A stretch of 64,000 nucleotides of DNA from Fulvia fulva (taxonomy: Eukaryota; Ascomycota; Dothideomycetes; Mycosphaerellales; Mycosphaerellaceae), in NCBI RefSeq assembly GCF_020509005.1, contig NC_063022.1, forward strand, positions 1,364,001-1,428,000, in the 5' to 3' direction. The translations under genes and the position numbers were made by a program. Below, one piece after another: positions 11,607-25,264 of the stretch. Numbering within the stretch: the stretch's first letter is position 1; every line of letters starts with the position of its first letter. The notes beneath the pieces were generated by a model that searched no databases, was not told the DNA's origin, and saw nothing but the letters and a program-made list of their open reading frames with translations.

Positions 11607-12590
11607 TAGTACGAGGTTAAAGGGTATATAAGCCCGAGAGAACCTAAAGCTAATCCTATAGTTAAGACCGGACCCGGGGCTTGATCTTCCTAAAGCTAAA
11701 GACATTATAGCGCTAGAGGATAGGGTTAATGTCGCGAATATCGAAAAAGGCGATCTTCTAAATAAGAACAGACCTATTACGTCCGAATCTAACGACGAAG
11801 AGGATGACGATATACTTCTATTAGGTATAAATAGAGCCGCTATACTTCCGGAACTAGAATCTAAGCCGACGAGACTATAGGTACGGCCTTATAACCTTAC
11901 TACAGAGGAGATAGCCAAATTTACTAGGATTTAGGTTAAAGGAGGGATAGGACTTTATTATTTCCTTTTTCTTAGGCGTAAGGAGTTCACTTAGTAGTTT
12001 TGGTTTCTAACCTTAATTTAACTAGCTTCTAGTTCTAGTACCTAGTTTCTAGTATACTTAACTAATTTCTAGGCTATATCCTTGATTTAAGAGTAGGCTT
12101 ACTACAAATACTAGACTTTAACCTAGCCTCCTTAGCCCCTTATAGAATGAACTTACGATCTCCTTAATATCTCTAGACTAAATACTTGACTAGACGCCGG
12201 ATCCGCCTTGCTTACGTATAACTTGTAGGTATAGTTTCTTAGTTTATATTAGCGTAGCGGAGGTGAAACTAGGGATAGTTTCGTAATAGGGGAGGATATA
12301 TTAACAAGCTAAGAGCCCCTTTTAGACCCTAAAATTTGCGCGTCGAATCTCGTTAACCTTTAACGCTTAATTACGTAGTAGGGGTATATAGGGGTACTAC
12401 TAAGATATATATAGTTAGAAGGCGACCTTAGTAGGAAGCTAGGATTTACGAAGAATCTCTCTATAAGGCAAAGATACGGGAATCTGAAAATTTCAGGTTT
12501 ATTATCTTTTTTCTAGGATCACTATATACATTTTATGGCCCACGGACTAATAAGTATATATATATACGCGCAAGCTATTATAGGGTCACT
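11607..12590 (+). mobile_element. RIP-degraded Gypsy retrotransposon, right part with LTR-like end
   Basis: This continues the plus-strand Gypsy remnant interrupted at 9,168-11,601. A C-terminal pol tail with stops runs to about 11,950. A polypurine-like ggggaggatata (12,288-12,299) is followed by tattaacaagc, which would be a RIP-altered TG start of a 3' LTR running to about 12,590. I could not pair this LTR with a convincing 5' copy, so the outer limits are tentative. Confidence 0.55.
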
Positions 12591-14700
12591 AGGCGCGCCC
12601 TTACTTACTAGGGTGGTTAGTCGTCTATACTAGAATAGGCTTGCTACTCTTATCCCGAAGGTACTCGAAGTCCGTATTATCGTAGGTATAATAGACATCT
12701 CCTACTATAAGCTCTAGCTTCTATTACTTAAACACCTTTACTATAGCTAGGAGTTCGTTATCGTAGATGTCGTAATTATACTCCTATAGAGACATCTTCT
12801 TAGATATAAACGCTATAGGCCGCTATACGCCGTCTTTATCCTTCTACGATAGGACTACGGCTATAACGTAGTCCGAGGCATTAGTCTCGAGCTTCGTTTC
12901 TCGTCTAGCGACGAAGTAAGTAAGGACCACCTCGTCTTCTACAAATGCCTACTTTATACTATCAAACGCTTACTAGTAAGTATCGTTCTATACCTACGGT
13001 ACGTCCTTCTTCGTAAGCTATATAAGTAGGTATATAATACCGGAGTAATTACGAATAAAGCGCCGGTAGAAGTTATAGAATCTAAGGAACGACAAGATGT
13101 CTATAGGGTTACGAGGTGTCTCCTACTCTTAAATAGCTATTATCTTTTCCTTGTCTATTTTAATGCCCTCGGCTCTAATAGTAAGTCCGAGGTACTTTAT
13201 TTACTATATATAGAATTCGTACTTATTAATGTCGAGTTAGAGCCCGGCTACTTAGAGCCTAGCTTTTACCTTATCTATATAGGTAATATACTCCTTAAGC
13301 GTATCGCGAAAAATTAGGGCGTCGTCTAGATATACGGAAGTGAAGTCGTCTAGATACTTACGGAACGCGTCGTTAATATATAACTAGAAGCTTCTAGGAG
13401 CGTTATATAACCCGAATGGTATAACTAAACATTCTAATTGTCCGTAACGAGTCGTAAATACGGTTTTCTATTCGTCGCCTTCCGCGACTCTTAGTCGGTT
13501 AAAGGCTATAATTATATCTAGCTTTATAAAGTACTTCTTACCGCTTATTCGGTTAAGCGTGTCCTATATAAGTAGAATTAGGTATCGAGATTTCACGGTA
13601 ATTACGTTAAGCCCTCGATAGTCGATATAGATACGTAAGCTACCTCCGGGCTTACGGACGATAATAACTAGTACTATAAACGGTAAGTTACTTCGCTAGA
13701 TATTACCCCTATCTAGTTAGTTATCTACCTATACCTTTATAACTTCCGCTTCCTTATTCGATATTAGATACGGACGTTTAAACAGTAGCTTATAGTCTTT
13801 CTTAAGCTTAATCTTATAATCTAGCCCGGGTCGGTACGGAGGTAGCTTTTCTAAGTCTACCTTAGAAAATAGAGCTTTCTTATTTTAGTCGGCTTCTCCT
13901 TACGATATAGCTTCTCTATAAATATATCGTAGTCTATAGCGTTTATCGCACATACCTCCGCTTAGTACTCCTATCGACGCCGGAGGGCGTAATAGTAGTC
14001 CTTTTTAACGTATATCGTATAAGCGAAAGCTAAGTTACTAGCTATAACCTTACGAGCCGTTATAGCGTATAGGCCGAGTACTTAGGCCGTAACCGGGTCC
14101 GCTATACTCTTTATAGCGTAAGTTTCTCGCGGGTTAATATATATTATATAGACCTCTATACCGCGGATATAATACTCCCTACGTAGCTAGTAGATATTGA
14201 TCTACTTAATATCGGGCTCTCCTCTCCGACTAATATCTCTAAGACCGCCTTCCGCGATAGCTAAGGGGACCGGTATGTTAGTAACGTCTAGTCGCTCTAG
14301 CGTGTCGTAGTCGGGTGTTAGGAAGGAGTCGGTAATATATAGGGAGACGACTAGTAGTATAATACCTTCGTATAGGGAGTACTCGCTATAGTAAGGGTTA
14401 TTAAAAGTGATTCTAGACCTACGCTAATCTTTATAGGGTATATACTTAGCGTACTATATAAGGCCTAGTAGTATATTATACGTAGTGTTAGATACGAAGT
14501 ATTAAATACGTTCTATATAACCGCTAAGATTTAGCTTAATATCTACGGCCTTAGTAATAATCGTAGGTACTTACGACCTATCGCCGAGTCTAAGTATATA
14601 TAGTTCGACGTTATATATTAGAATGTTATGTTTACGTACAAAGGAAGTGTTTACAATTTCAGTATTAGTACTATTATTAAGAAATGTGTTTATAGTAACG
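12591..14700 (-). mobile_element. RIP-degraded Gypsy retrotransposon, second family, RT part
   Basis: The minus strand reads, with stops, as Gypsy pol. The RT core lies near 13,300-13,450 with a VIPFGL.NAP pattern and the YLDD catalytic box, and RNase H-like sequence lies towards 12,650-12,900. The integrase end is missing on the left, where the first Gypsy remnant abuts. A pogo-like DNA element (14,701-15,827) interrupts it, and the gag side continues at 15,828-17,688. Confidence 0.7.
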
Positions 14701-15827
14701 TACTTTACTACCGAGCGGGCTATACTACCGAGCGGGCCACTTTTACTAAGAACTATACTACTTCTATAGATATAGCTATATAACTACTATTATAGCGTAT
14801 ATTGTCTTCAAACGAGGCCAAACTGACCTTAGCTATCTAGGCTACGAAACGCGACGCGACAATCACGAATCGACTTGCTATAAAGGTATACGACGCGTCT
14901 CGAACTATACTAGGGTATCGATTGAATAGACGACCTCCTCGGGGTGACTACGAGCCTAATTCGAAGAAGCTTATAGAGCTAGAAGAGAGGGTGATACTTG
15001 AGTATATACTCGAGCTAGATCTTAGAGGTTTCCCGCTATTAAAGGCTAGTATACGAGTAATAGCCGATTTATTACTATAAGAGAAGGGTCTTAAGCCCGC
15101 TAGTCTTAATTAGACAGACAGGTTTATTAGGCGGTATCGTAAGCTAAAGGTTCGTATAACACGTAGATACGATCGTTAGCGAGCCCTAATAGAAGATCTA
15201 GACGTTATCGAGAAGTAGTTCTTACTTATACGTAATATAAAGGAGAAGTATAGTATCCTTAACTAGGACACCTATAACCTCGACGAGACAGAGTTTATAA
15301 TAGGTGTCATTACGTCTTAGAGCGTCGTTACGGGTTCAGAAAGGCGTAGTAGAAAGAGGAAGGTCGTCTAATAGGGTAATAGAGAGGGAGTAGAGAGATA
15401 GCGTATTAGATAGCTCTTATATAAAGCAAGATTAGTAAGCTATATAAGTCTAACGAGGCCCTTATATAGCGGAAAGCACGAAAGCGTAAGTACATTCAGT
15501 CTAGGGGGTCTCTAACCTTTGATAAGGCGTCGTAATTAATACCTCTAGAGGATACTAGGAGGTAGGAAGTGAGTAGAGAGTCGCTAGATAGTGTTCGGCT
15601 AGTACTAAGGCTACGACGCTATAAGTAATATAGCGAGTCGGGGCATAACGTACGAACCTATTAAGTAGACTCGCTAGATAGCGAAGAATCTAAAGAGGAA
15701 TTGTCCTCCTAGTAACGATTCTATAGAATGTCGTCGTATTAAGATACCGTCGTAATTGAAGTAGAAGTAGTATAGTTCTTAGCAAAAGTAGCCCGCTCGG
15801 TAGTATAGCCCGCTCGGTAGTAAAGCA
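14701..15827 (+). mobile_element. Pogo/Fot1-like DNA transposon, internally deleted
   Basis: A 1,127-bp segment is bounded by 66-bp inverted repeats (14,701-14,766 and 15,762-15,827). These differ only at a few transition sites. Each end carries the 15-mer ctaccgagcgggcta twice in tandem. The plus strand between them reads as the N-terminal half of a pogo-family transposase. It has a CENP-B-type helix-turn-helix region and an NLDETGF-like first DDE segment near 15,285-15,300, then jumps to a basic C-terminal region. That makes it a deletion derivative, further ruined by RIP. I could not find a clean TA target duplication. Confidence 0.75.
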
Positions 15828-17688
15828 CATTATATCTATTTGCCCTACCCTTAACTATAAAGTAATATAGGATCTTAGGTCCTCTATCTACTTCTATAGA
15901 AGAGGGCGTGTTCGATCGGGCTTATAAGGAGAATGCCTATATCTTATATATATACTAGTGTTTCTTATAATGTTTATAGGGGTGCTTATATTTGTCCTAA
16001 TATAACACTTCCTATATCGGACTACTATCTATTACGCTTAGATAATAGTCTAGGCGTTTTCCGACGGTATTACTACCGGTACCGCGGTAATACCGTTATT
16101 ACTAGCTCGCTTCTTAGGGCGTTCGTATAGGTCGAGTAGACACTCGGCTATACTAGGACTATAGTCGGTCCGGCGGTAACGAAGATTACCGCCTATAGCG
16201 ATAATTCGAGTACGCTTATCCTAGGTAAGCGCGGCTAGGTTCTTAAAACGCTTAGGTTACTAGTTCTAGGGTAGTAGAGGTCAATTAGTATATAGAGAGC
16301 GGCTAAGAGGTACGGACGCGTTAGCTAGTAGAGCTACTAGTAGTAGTTATACTACCGTAGGTATAGCCGGCGGCTTAGTACTAGGTAGCTTCTTGTCCTT
16401 CGGTTCCTTCTCGTTAGCCTTACGAGGGAGATCAATCTCGAGCTAAGCTAGCTCGCTCTCTAGTCGGTAGTACTATACTAATAGTAGCTTAACCGTCTTA
16501 AAGTCTTAGCTAATAAGGCGCGTACGGTATTTAAAACTAAGCTTAGACTTAAGTTCCTAGGCTTCCTAATTACGGCATATAGTAGGTAGGAGACGCGCGC
16601 GCTCCTTCTAGTAGCGGGAGTAGAATACTAAAAACTTGTCGGTCTTAGTTATCTTAAGGGCGTTTATATTATTACGCGCGGTACCCTCGGAGTTATAGTT
16701 ACTAAAGTTCTAGTTAAGGAACTTTAAAGCCTTACGGACTGTCTTAAATAGCTTACCTATAACTTGTCTACCGAAGGTAATCTTCTAAGGTACGTAGTTA
16801 CGGAGTATCTATTAAGCTAGTCCCGTTATATACTCCTAGATAGACCTTAATATAGACGGTACGTCCTTAAATACGGTTACTACGATCTTATTACCTACCT
16901 GAATTATCTACTCGTTAAGGTCTAGTAAGTCTTTACTAATATTCTCTCCCGAGAACTTAGGCTTAGGTATATCGACTCGGGTAGATATCTTAAAGTCCTT
17001 AGTTATAGTAGGATTATAGCGTACTATATTAATACTAGTGTCCGCTAGGGCCTTAACGATTTTAAAGCTATTATTATCGACCTCGTTCGTAGTAGCCTTC
17101 TTATACTTATTCTTATAGGGTCGAACGTCTTTAAAGTCGGACTCGGAATCTAATACTAATAGATCTAATAAATTAGAGTTATACGGATTATTACGCTTCT
17201 TCTTACGCTTGTCCTTCTTAGACTTCTTAGCGGGTAGTTTAGTAGATATATTAGGCTTATTTACTAACTCGTTAGGAGCCTTGTCTTCTCGTCGGCGGCG
17301 TAATACTAAGAGTAATCGCGTAGAGCGCTACTTAGACTATAATTAGCTACGTATACCGTTAGCGTCGGCGACTTACTATCGGAGGTCCTTAATCCTCTAC
17401 TAAAGACTAGCGATGTCCGCTACCGTAGGCGCGGTATCGTCTAGTACGAGGTCCTCGAGTGCCTTTACCTTATCCTTAAGTATAGCGACCTCCTTATCTA
17501 TAATCTTAATAGCTTTCTCGGCCGCCTTAGTATTATAATACTATTGATTAGCCTCCTTTAAAGGCGCTTTGACTTATTCTAAAGACGTTCTGTCTCCTTC
17601 TAAAGGCGCTCCGCTTCTAGCTTATAATTATCCCTCTCTTAGGCCGTACGCTAGAGTTCTAAGTATAGTTCTTCGTACTTATTCTTAT
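15828..17688 (-). mobile_element. RIP-degraded Gypsy retrotransposon, gag side
   Basis: This continues the minus-strand Gypsy remnant of 12,591-14,700. Lys/Arg-rich and acidic stretches with many stops (about 16,400-17,650) fit a degenerate gag and protease region. The sequence is cut at 17,688 by the inverted Gypsy copy that begins at 17,689. The missing upstream part appears to be the reverse complement of 24,354-25,264 (see the spacer entry). There is no intact reading frame. Confidence 0.6.
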
Positions 17689-18207
17689 TGTTAGGGCGAG
17701 AGCCTAGCCTATAAGATGTAAGGGTGAAAGTAAGAATATAGGTACGGAGTGTAGATACAAAGGGTATAGTATAATTACTACACAAAACGAAAGACGAAGA
17801 AAGCAAGAGAGGCCTATAGAAGGCTAGATATTTATACGCGACCCTCGCGAGTACGTGTCCCCGTATTAATAGGGCTAACCCGTACGAAGCCGCGCTTAGT
17901 AGCTTTGCTCAAAACCTTATTCCAACCTACCCTACGTTCTGAGTCTTCTACGTGCTTCTTCTAGGGTTTAGCGTAGTCGCGGGTGCTCGCGGGAGTGCCG
18001 TAAGTTATATAGTTACGAGCCGAAGTGAATCTGTTAAGGTTTAGTAGAGGGGTGAATTTGGAGGGCTAGGTCCCGTAGTAAATATTACGGGGCATATAAT
18101 TCTTAGCGCTTATATACTAAGTTAGACTATCACTTCTTAACGACTTCTAAGTACTCTAAGGCTCTTCTGTCCCTACCTTCTATACACTCTATAGGGAGAC
18201 TATAATA
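17689..18207 (-). repeat. LTR (3') of Gypsy copy 1
   Basis: 519 bp, starts TGTTAGGGCGAG. The final TATAATA is a RIP-type variant of TATAACA. It is preceded by CTTAT at 17,684-17,688. Confidence 0.88.
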
Positions 18208-21200
18208 GTAGCCCCCCCGAACAAAGTTAAGTTCCTACGAAGCCGTAGTAGTTCTATATATCGAGGATGTTTAGCTTTAGTACTAGGCCTAGGCCTAATG
18301 TTATAGTCGATATACTATTAGTAAGCCCCGTCGAAGAGCTTAGATTCGAAGAGCCTACCGATATTGACTTCTAGGCCGTCTACGCGGGTGTAGTATTCTT
18401 CGATTACTTAACGATTAAAGATGATATATTAGATAGGTTCCTATAAGGTATCCTACTTAGGGCAACCTTACTATTCGACTTTATACTTAATCGGCGGTAG
18501 TCCTTTAACGCCGTTAGGCTCTACGCGGATTCCCCGGATCTTACGGACGGTATAGTCGTTAGAAGGTAGGTTAATAGGCTCGTCGACTTCTACTTTATCG
18601 GTAGGACCTAGTATGTCTTAGTTTTAGTTCGGGAATAGGTCCTTAGCCGATAGCCGAAGGCGTACGGGATAGAAGACGTTATAGATCTTTATGTTCGTAG
18701 GAAGAGCTAGACGGTAGGCGTATAAACTAATACGCTCGGTGATCTTAAAAGGACCTAGGTTCTTCTAGCTTAGCTTCTTAGAGGGGCGGTCCGTCTTAAT
18801 GTTCTTAGAGTTAAGGTAGACTATATCGCCTACTTAGTAGTCGGGAGCTAGCTAGCGACGACGATTAGCTTGATCCTCGTAGATTGCTTATATATATACT
18901 ATCTCGTCGTAGACTTCTTTATAGATCTATAAGAGTATAGTAGCGAACTCGTCTACTACTTGTTCGTTTACGTCTTTAGTAGGCGGGAGAGGCTCTTCTA
19001 GTTCTATACCTATACGAGGGTAGTAACCTCTCGAAGTATAGAAGGGAGAGTAGCTAGTAGTCTCCGAGTCCTAGTTACGAGTAGCGAACTCTACCGTAGG
19101 GATATACTAAGGCTAATCCTTCTAGTAGTAGTCGACGAAGTAACGAAGGACCTATTCGAGAATAGCGTTCGTAATTTCGGTCTAGCCGTCGGTCTATAGC
19201 TAAAAGCTAGTCGAGAGGTTATACTTAATACCTAGGATAGTATATAGACGCTTCTAGAAGTACGAGATGAACTAGGAGCCTCTATTAGAGGTGATACTAT
19301 CCGGGAGGCCTTAAAAGCGCTAGACGAATTTGTAGAACAAGCGAGTAGTCTCCTTTACGGTTATACTCTAGTACGGGATTATATACCGGTCCTTAGAGTA
19401 ACGGTCTACGATTACTAGAAGGGCCTTTACCTTTACGCCGCTAAAGGTCTTACCGTAAGGAAGATCGGTAATAAAGTCTATCGCAATGTGCTTCTACGGA
19501 CGATTAGGAGCCGGGAGAGGGTATAAGAGACCGTAGGGGCGGTAGCGGTTAGCTTTAGCTCTTCGGTAAGTAGCGTAGTTTAGTACGTAGCGGCGGACGT
19601 CCTTCTAGGAATACGGCCACTAGTAATACCTAGCGAGGAGCTTATAGGTCTTAGCTACGCCTAGGTAACCCCTAGAGGCGGAGTCGTAGACGATTTAAAG
19701 AATCTTAGCTCGGATATTAGAGCCTTCGGGCTACGGTACGTAAAGCTTCTTACGGAAGTAGACGACACCTTCCTAGAGCTCGTACTCGGATAGCGAGAAG
19801 CCCGGGAATGTCCTCGCGCTAGATTTAAGGGCCTAAACTAACTTTTAGGCGTCTATATCGGTATCGTACGCTATTCGTACTTATACTATAATGCCTTCGG
19901 GCTGCTCCTTATTATTAAATCCCTTAAAGTCTAATTCGGATGAGCCGTCGGTCGTTACTAAGCCCTCTTTATCGTCGTTTAAGTCCTAAGCGTCCGAGGC
20001 GTATTCTTTAGGCTCGGATTTATCGTTACTCTTGTTAAGGTAGGTAGGAGCGAGCACGAGAGTAGTAAAGGAAGCGGCGAGCGTAGGCTAGCCGTTCGAT
20101 AGGTACTCTCGAAGCTCGGAAGAGAGGTTGTACTCTTTAATGACTTGTTACTCTACGATTTGCCGGCCCCCTCTTCAATTAACTAGAGAGTTACTAGGGC
20201 GGCGGGTAAGGGCGTCGGCTATCGAGTTGGCCTTACCGGGCGTATACGAGATTATAAAGTTGAACCGGGAGAGGAACTCGCTCTAGCGGGCCTAGCGACG
20301 ATTAAGTAGCTTGCTCTTTATAAAGTAGACGAGGTTCTTATAGTCGGAGCTTACTTAGACGGGTATAGTAGAGCCTTCGAGCTCGGGGCGCTACTCTTCG
20401 AAAGCTTTAACGATAGCGAGAAGCTCCTTATCGTAGATCTCGTAGTTATACTCCGTAGCGGTCATCTTCTTAGAGAGGAAGGCGATAGGTAACTAGGGGG
20501 ATTTAGGCGAGCGGCGTTATAGTAGGACACCGCCTACTACGCCGTCGGATATATCGGTCTCTATACGGGTCTCTAGTTCGAAATCGAAGTGCTATAGAAG
20601 CGGGTTCTTAACAAACTTTGCTTTAAGCAAGTTAAAAGCCTCCTAGCATTTGTCGGTCTAGGCGAACTTCTTACCCTTACGCGTAAGCTTCGTTAAAGGG
20701 CGTACTACACCCGAAAATACGTAGATAAAGCGGCGGTAGAAGTTAGTAAAGCCTAGGAAACCCTAGACCTCTTTAACGTTCGTAGGAGCATCCTATTCGA
20801 CGATAGCGTCGATCTTCTCTTAGTCTATCTTAATGCCGTCTATAGTAATGATCAAACTAAGGAACTTGACTTCGGTCTTCTTAAACTCGTACTTGTCGAT
20901 ATCGAGCTATAAGCCGGCGTCTAAGAGCTTCTAAAGGACCTTATAGACGTGCTCGCGGTGCTCCTCCTTAGTCTCGCTATAGACTAGGATGTCGTCGATA
21001 TAGGCAGTATAGAACTAATCGAGGAACTCCTAAAGGATATCGTTAATAAAGTTCTAGAAGGTACTAGGGCCGTTATAAACGCCGAAGGGTATAACGAGCG
21101 ACTCGAATAGCCCGTAGCGAGTACGGAAGGCTATAAGATACTCGTGTCCTTCTACTATTCGTAACTTGTTAAACGTAGCGATAATATCGAGCTTAGTGAA

Positions 21201-23458
21201 GTACTTGGCCTTAGAGAGGCGCTCGAGCGTCTCCTAAATTAACGGTATTAGGTAGCGGTTCTTCTTTATAATAGCGTTTAAGCCTCGGTAGTCTACGTAG
21301 AAGCGTAGACTACCGCCGGGCTTCTTAACGAATATAACGGGACTGCTAGCGCTAGAACGGCTCGCTCGAATAAACCCCTTCTTTAGGTTCTCTTCGAGGT
21401 ATCTCTTAAGGACGATAAGCTCTTCTCGGGACATAGAATATAGCGGTCCGAACGGTGTCTCTACACCTTCTTCTAGCTTAATCTTATAGTCGTAAGGGCG
21501 ATAAGGAGGCAGCTCGTCTACGGCTTTAGTATCGAATACGTAGAGGATGTAGTATGCCTAAGGAGGGACCTTCGTAGTAGGGTCGGTAGGTATACGCTTC
21601 TTATCGAGCTTCTCGAGGGCGATGTCGATATCGTAGAGAGAGGCGGCGAAGACTTAAGCTTTAGGCTACTTAGTAGTAGTAGTAAAGGTAGCGGCGTTTA
21701 CCTAGAAGATCTTAGTATACTTAGGACCGCGCTAAGGCGGCGGAGAAGGCGGAGGTACCGGAGGAACTTCTAGAGGGAAGCTAATAGTAAGGGAAGTCTA
21801 GTCGATAATAGGTCGGTATCGTCTAAACTAGGGGAGGCCGAGGATAAACTTCTAATACGGTAGAGACGTAAGGAAGCTAGTGATCGACATACGCTTGCCT
21901 CCGAGGGTGATTAACGTATGTACAATATAAGTAATCTTACTAGTAGTAGTCTCCGTGCCGTTAAAGAGTTTAAGGGTACGAGGGTACTTTAGTTCCTAGG
22001 GTTCGAGGTTAAGAGAGGTCGCGAGTTTATAGTCTATAAAAGACTCGCCTAGTACGCTAGTGTCTATAAGAGTGAGATTGGAAGAAGAGAGTTTCTTTAA
22101 GCCGATATTTACATTCGTAACGAACGGTTTATAAGCGTAGTCCTTGCCCGTCTCGTCGTATAGGTCTAGCTATACTATATTAATCCTCAACTTCTTTCCT
22201 CTCTTTACTTTTAGTAAACGTTGTTCTTAGTCTTTACCGCGTTAATAAGGAAGACCTAGGCTTTTCCCTATATAGCGGGAGTAGTAGGAGTAGGCTCGAT
22301 AGCGCTAATAGCGCCGCGAACCGGGTTACGGGCGTTACGGGTAGCGAGCTACGGATAGTTAACTACGATATAGCCTAGACCGCCGTAGTAGGTATAGAGT
22401 CCGGCCTAGCGACGGCGAAGCTTCTCTTCGGGAGTAAGCTTACCGTTAACGAGGCCCTAGACTCGAGGGACGGCGGTCCTAGCGCTAAAATCTATAGCGT
22501 TACCTATAGAGACGGGAGGGAGAGCCGTAGGAGCGGCGGCGCCTAGTAGAGTAGCGAAGTGGCTTCCGGGACTACGAGGCTAATGACCTTAAGAACGGGA
22601 AGCGAGGAGAGAGGCGGTGTGTTTTATATTAGAGTCGAGGCGCTAGTAGGTCTCGACGAGCTTACGGAAGCTTATAGTACCGACGTCCTTGTCCTCGAGG
22701 GCTCGAAGAAGCTCTACTAACAAACTACGGCGGAGAGTGCTCTTCTTAGTCTCTTCGTTATAGCCGGTGAACCCGATGTCGCGGTTAAAGGCCGCGAGGT
22801 ACTCGGCGAAGCTCTTGTTCTTCTAGAGGAGGTTATAGATAGCGTTCTAGGCGGTAGCTCTACGGTCTAGATTACTAAAGGTAGTACGGAGGTCCTATAT
22901 TAAGGTAAGGACGTCCGGGTAGCCGATAGTCTACGTAGCGTTGTCGATATAGTATTATACCTAAGCCGCGGCGTCTCCCTAAAGGAGGGAGAAGACGTAC
23001 GTAACTTTGTCCTTCTCTTATAGAAAATGGTCGGCATTAGCTAACAGCTTGATAGTAAGCTATGTCTTAAATGCCTTAAACTTGCTCTTATTACCGTCGA
23101 ACTCGTCTAGGTCGTTAACCTTCTTAGAGAAGTACTAGCGGCGGTTATCGTCGGCGTACGGGGCGAGGTTCTAGAAGGTGTTTATAATATTTTGAAGGTA
23201 TATTACTTAGTTATTTACTTGCTCGACCTACTAGGCGGTCTCGCGGAAAGAGGAGACGGTACGGTTAATAAGAGCGTAGGCGGTATCGGGGTTAGCGTTT
23301 ACCTAGGCACCGAAGGTAGCGGCGTTCGAGAAGGGGATATTAGTCTACTTACTAAAGTGGAATAGAGTGTCTTAGTTATCGAGGTTAACACCTCTATCGG
23401 TAGCGTAGTTACCTATAAGGATAACTCGAGCAGTTAACGGTTTGTTAGTCTTTCGTAA

Positions 23459-23977
23459 TATTAGGGCGAGAGCCTAGTCTATAAGATATAAGGGTGAAAG
23501 CGAGAATATAGGTACGAAGTACAGATATAAAGGGTATAGTATAACTGCTATATAAAACGAAAGACGAAGAAAGTAAGAGAGGCCTAGGGAAGGCTAGATA
23601 TTTATACGCGACCCTCGTAAGTACGTGTCCCCGTATTAATAGGGCTAACCCGTACGAAGCCGCGCTTAGTAGCTTTGCTCCAAACCTTATTCTAACCTGC
23701 CCTACGTTCCGAGTCTTCTACGTGCTTCTTCTAGGGTCTAGCGTAGTCTCGGGTGCTCGCGGGAGTGCCGTAAGTCATATAGTCACGAGCCGAAGTGAAT
23801 CTGTTAAGGTTTAGTAGAGGGGTAAACTTAGAGGGCTAGGTCCCGTAGTAAATATTACGGGGTATATAATTCTTAGCGCTTATATACTAAGCTAGACTAT
23901 CACTTCTTAACGACTTCTAAGTACTCTAAGGCTCTTCTATCCCTACCTTCTGTACACTCTGTAGGGAGACTATAACA
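23459..23977 (-). repeat. LTR (5') of Gypsy copy 1
   Basis: 519 bp, nearly the same as 17,689-18,207. Its first bases are TATTAGGG (RIP of TGTTAGGG). It ends TATAACA and is followed by ATACC at 23,978-23,982. Confidence 0.88.
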
Positions 23978-25264
23978 ATACCCTTATAAGACGGTAGTAG
24001 ATAAGCTCCGGGGGGTACTTAACCGCGGATTTTATAGCTAACTATTCCTTAGGTTATCCCGCTAGCTAAGGGCGTCTACTATACTCTATAACCTAGTTGT
24101 TCTACCTCTCTTTCTATAGTTACTCTATAAATGATTTCTTACCCTTCTATTATATTACTAGCTATTTGTCCCTTACCCGGTAGTTCGGCTCGTTTCCGGG
24201 TTAAATACCCTTATATACTAGTACTAATTCGCGGGCCCTTACGACTATACTAGCGATAACCTTCTATACTAGGTACTATACTAACTTACCTAAGTAGGAG
24301 GTCTATAGTCTCTAGATATATAGGTCGATTAGCGGTATAGCGGTCTCGTACTATTACGGTAGCTCCGTAAGTAGAGGATTCGGGTCGGGTCACGTGACTT
24401 GTGATCACGTGACTTTAATGATTTAGCTAGGCCCGAGCGCGACCTCGGCTTCCCTTAAGAAGCCCTCTCTCTCTTAAAACTACCTTCTCTCTTTAGCTAT
24501 CGACTTTGTTAATAAACTACTACTATACTTACCTACTATAGCCTCGTAATACTTTAATAGCTCTATAATAAGGACGCTACTATATATAGCGCCGCTTATA
24601 AAAAAAGCCGCGACTCCGTATACTCGAAGCCGTAATATCGCGTATCTTTAGAAGTCGCGATATATAGCGACTTCCTTAGTACTAGCGATAGGTAGCGTAG
24701 TACTCTCTTCTTAGAAGCCGCCGCTTAAGGTATAACGTATATTATAGCTAGAGTAAACGGCTATAGTAGTAACAATACTTATTATATTAGTCGTCTAGCT
24801 AGATTTACTTAAAACTTAGAACTCTTAACCTAAGCCGACGAATATACGTAGTTAGACGATACGATAGTTCGACTCGATCCTACTAAGTACGCTAAATAGT
24901 AGCGGGCGATCCTCGACGAGTTACTAGAAGAGGAGGAAGAAGGTATTAGATATAGGAGATTTCCGACTACTTCTACCTCGCGGATCTTATTCGAGACTCG
25001 GACATTACTACCTATCGGAAGGCTAACGGAGAGTAGGATTAGGCTCGCTAGGACTTCGCGGTCGATATTACGGATAGCTAAGGCCTAAGCTCGACCTTAC
25101 GTATTCCTCTCGATTAGCTAAGTATACTCGACTCGGCTTCCCTACGTTATTAAGTTTAAAACTAACCGGAAGCTATATTATATACGCTCCGAAGACTCGA
25201 GGCTAACTATCGCTAAGCTATACTAGATAGGGCGGCATTATAGAAAGCTAACGAGCTAAATAAG
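23978..25264. other. Spacer between inverted Gypsy copies, apparently inverted
   Basis: This 1,287-bp stretch joins two unrelated pieces. Bases 23,983-24,353 match 63,156-63,523 (a repeat also flanking copy 2 on the other side). At 24,354 a different LTR-like sequence starts (tattacggtagctcc), with a tcacgtgac palindrome pair near 24,395-24,417, followed by gag-like degenerate sequence to 25,264. Reverse-complementing the whole spacer makes both pieces continuous with the outer flanks of the two Gypsy copies and restores both 5-bp target duplications. I see no gene in it. Confidence 0.85.

Larger units (their letters stand above)
17689..23977 (-). mobile_element. Full-length Gypsy element, inverted copy 1, RIP-degraded
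   Basis: A 6,289-bp element with 519-bp LTRs (17,689-18,207 and 23,459-23,977), starting TGTTAGGGCG and ending CTATAACA in plus-strand reading. Coding is on the minus strand. Gag lies at about 22,300-23,400, the protease region near 21,800-22,150, and the RT palm at 21,434-21,234 (the longest surviving open stretch, 66 codons, with [17 protein letters not shown]). RNase H lies near 20,200-20,700, integrase at about 18,950-19,700, and a chromodomain-like tail near 18,300-18,450. Stops from TpA-creating transitions break every domain. The left flank is CTTAT but the right flank is ATACC, so its target duplication does not match across its own ends. Confidence 0.9.

Noticed and set aside
12299..12590. 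Pairing this LTR-like end with 3,601-4,290
   Set aside because: I could not align the two regions convincingly, so the full extent of the first Gypsy element is left open.
15933..16130. 65-codon open frame in the Gypsy gag side
   Set aside because: It is a Tyr/Ile/Arg-rich product of RIP-altered repeat DNA, with no start context.
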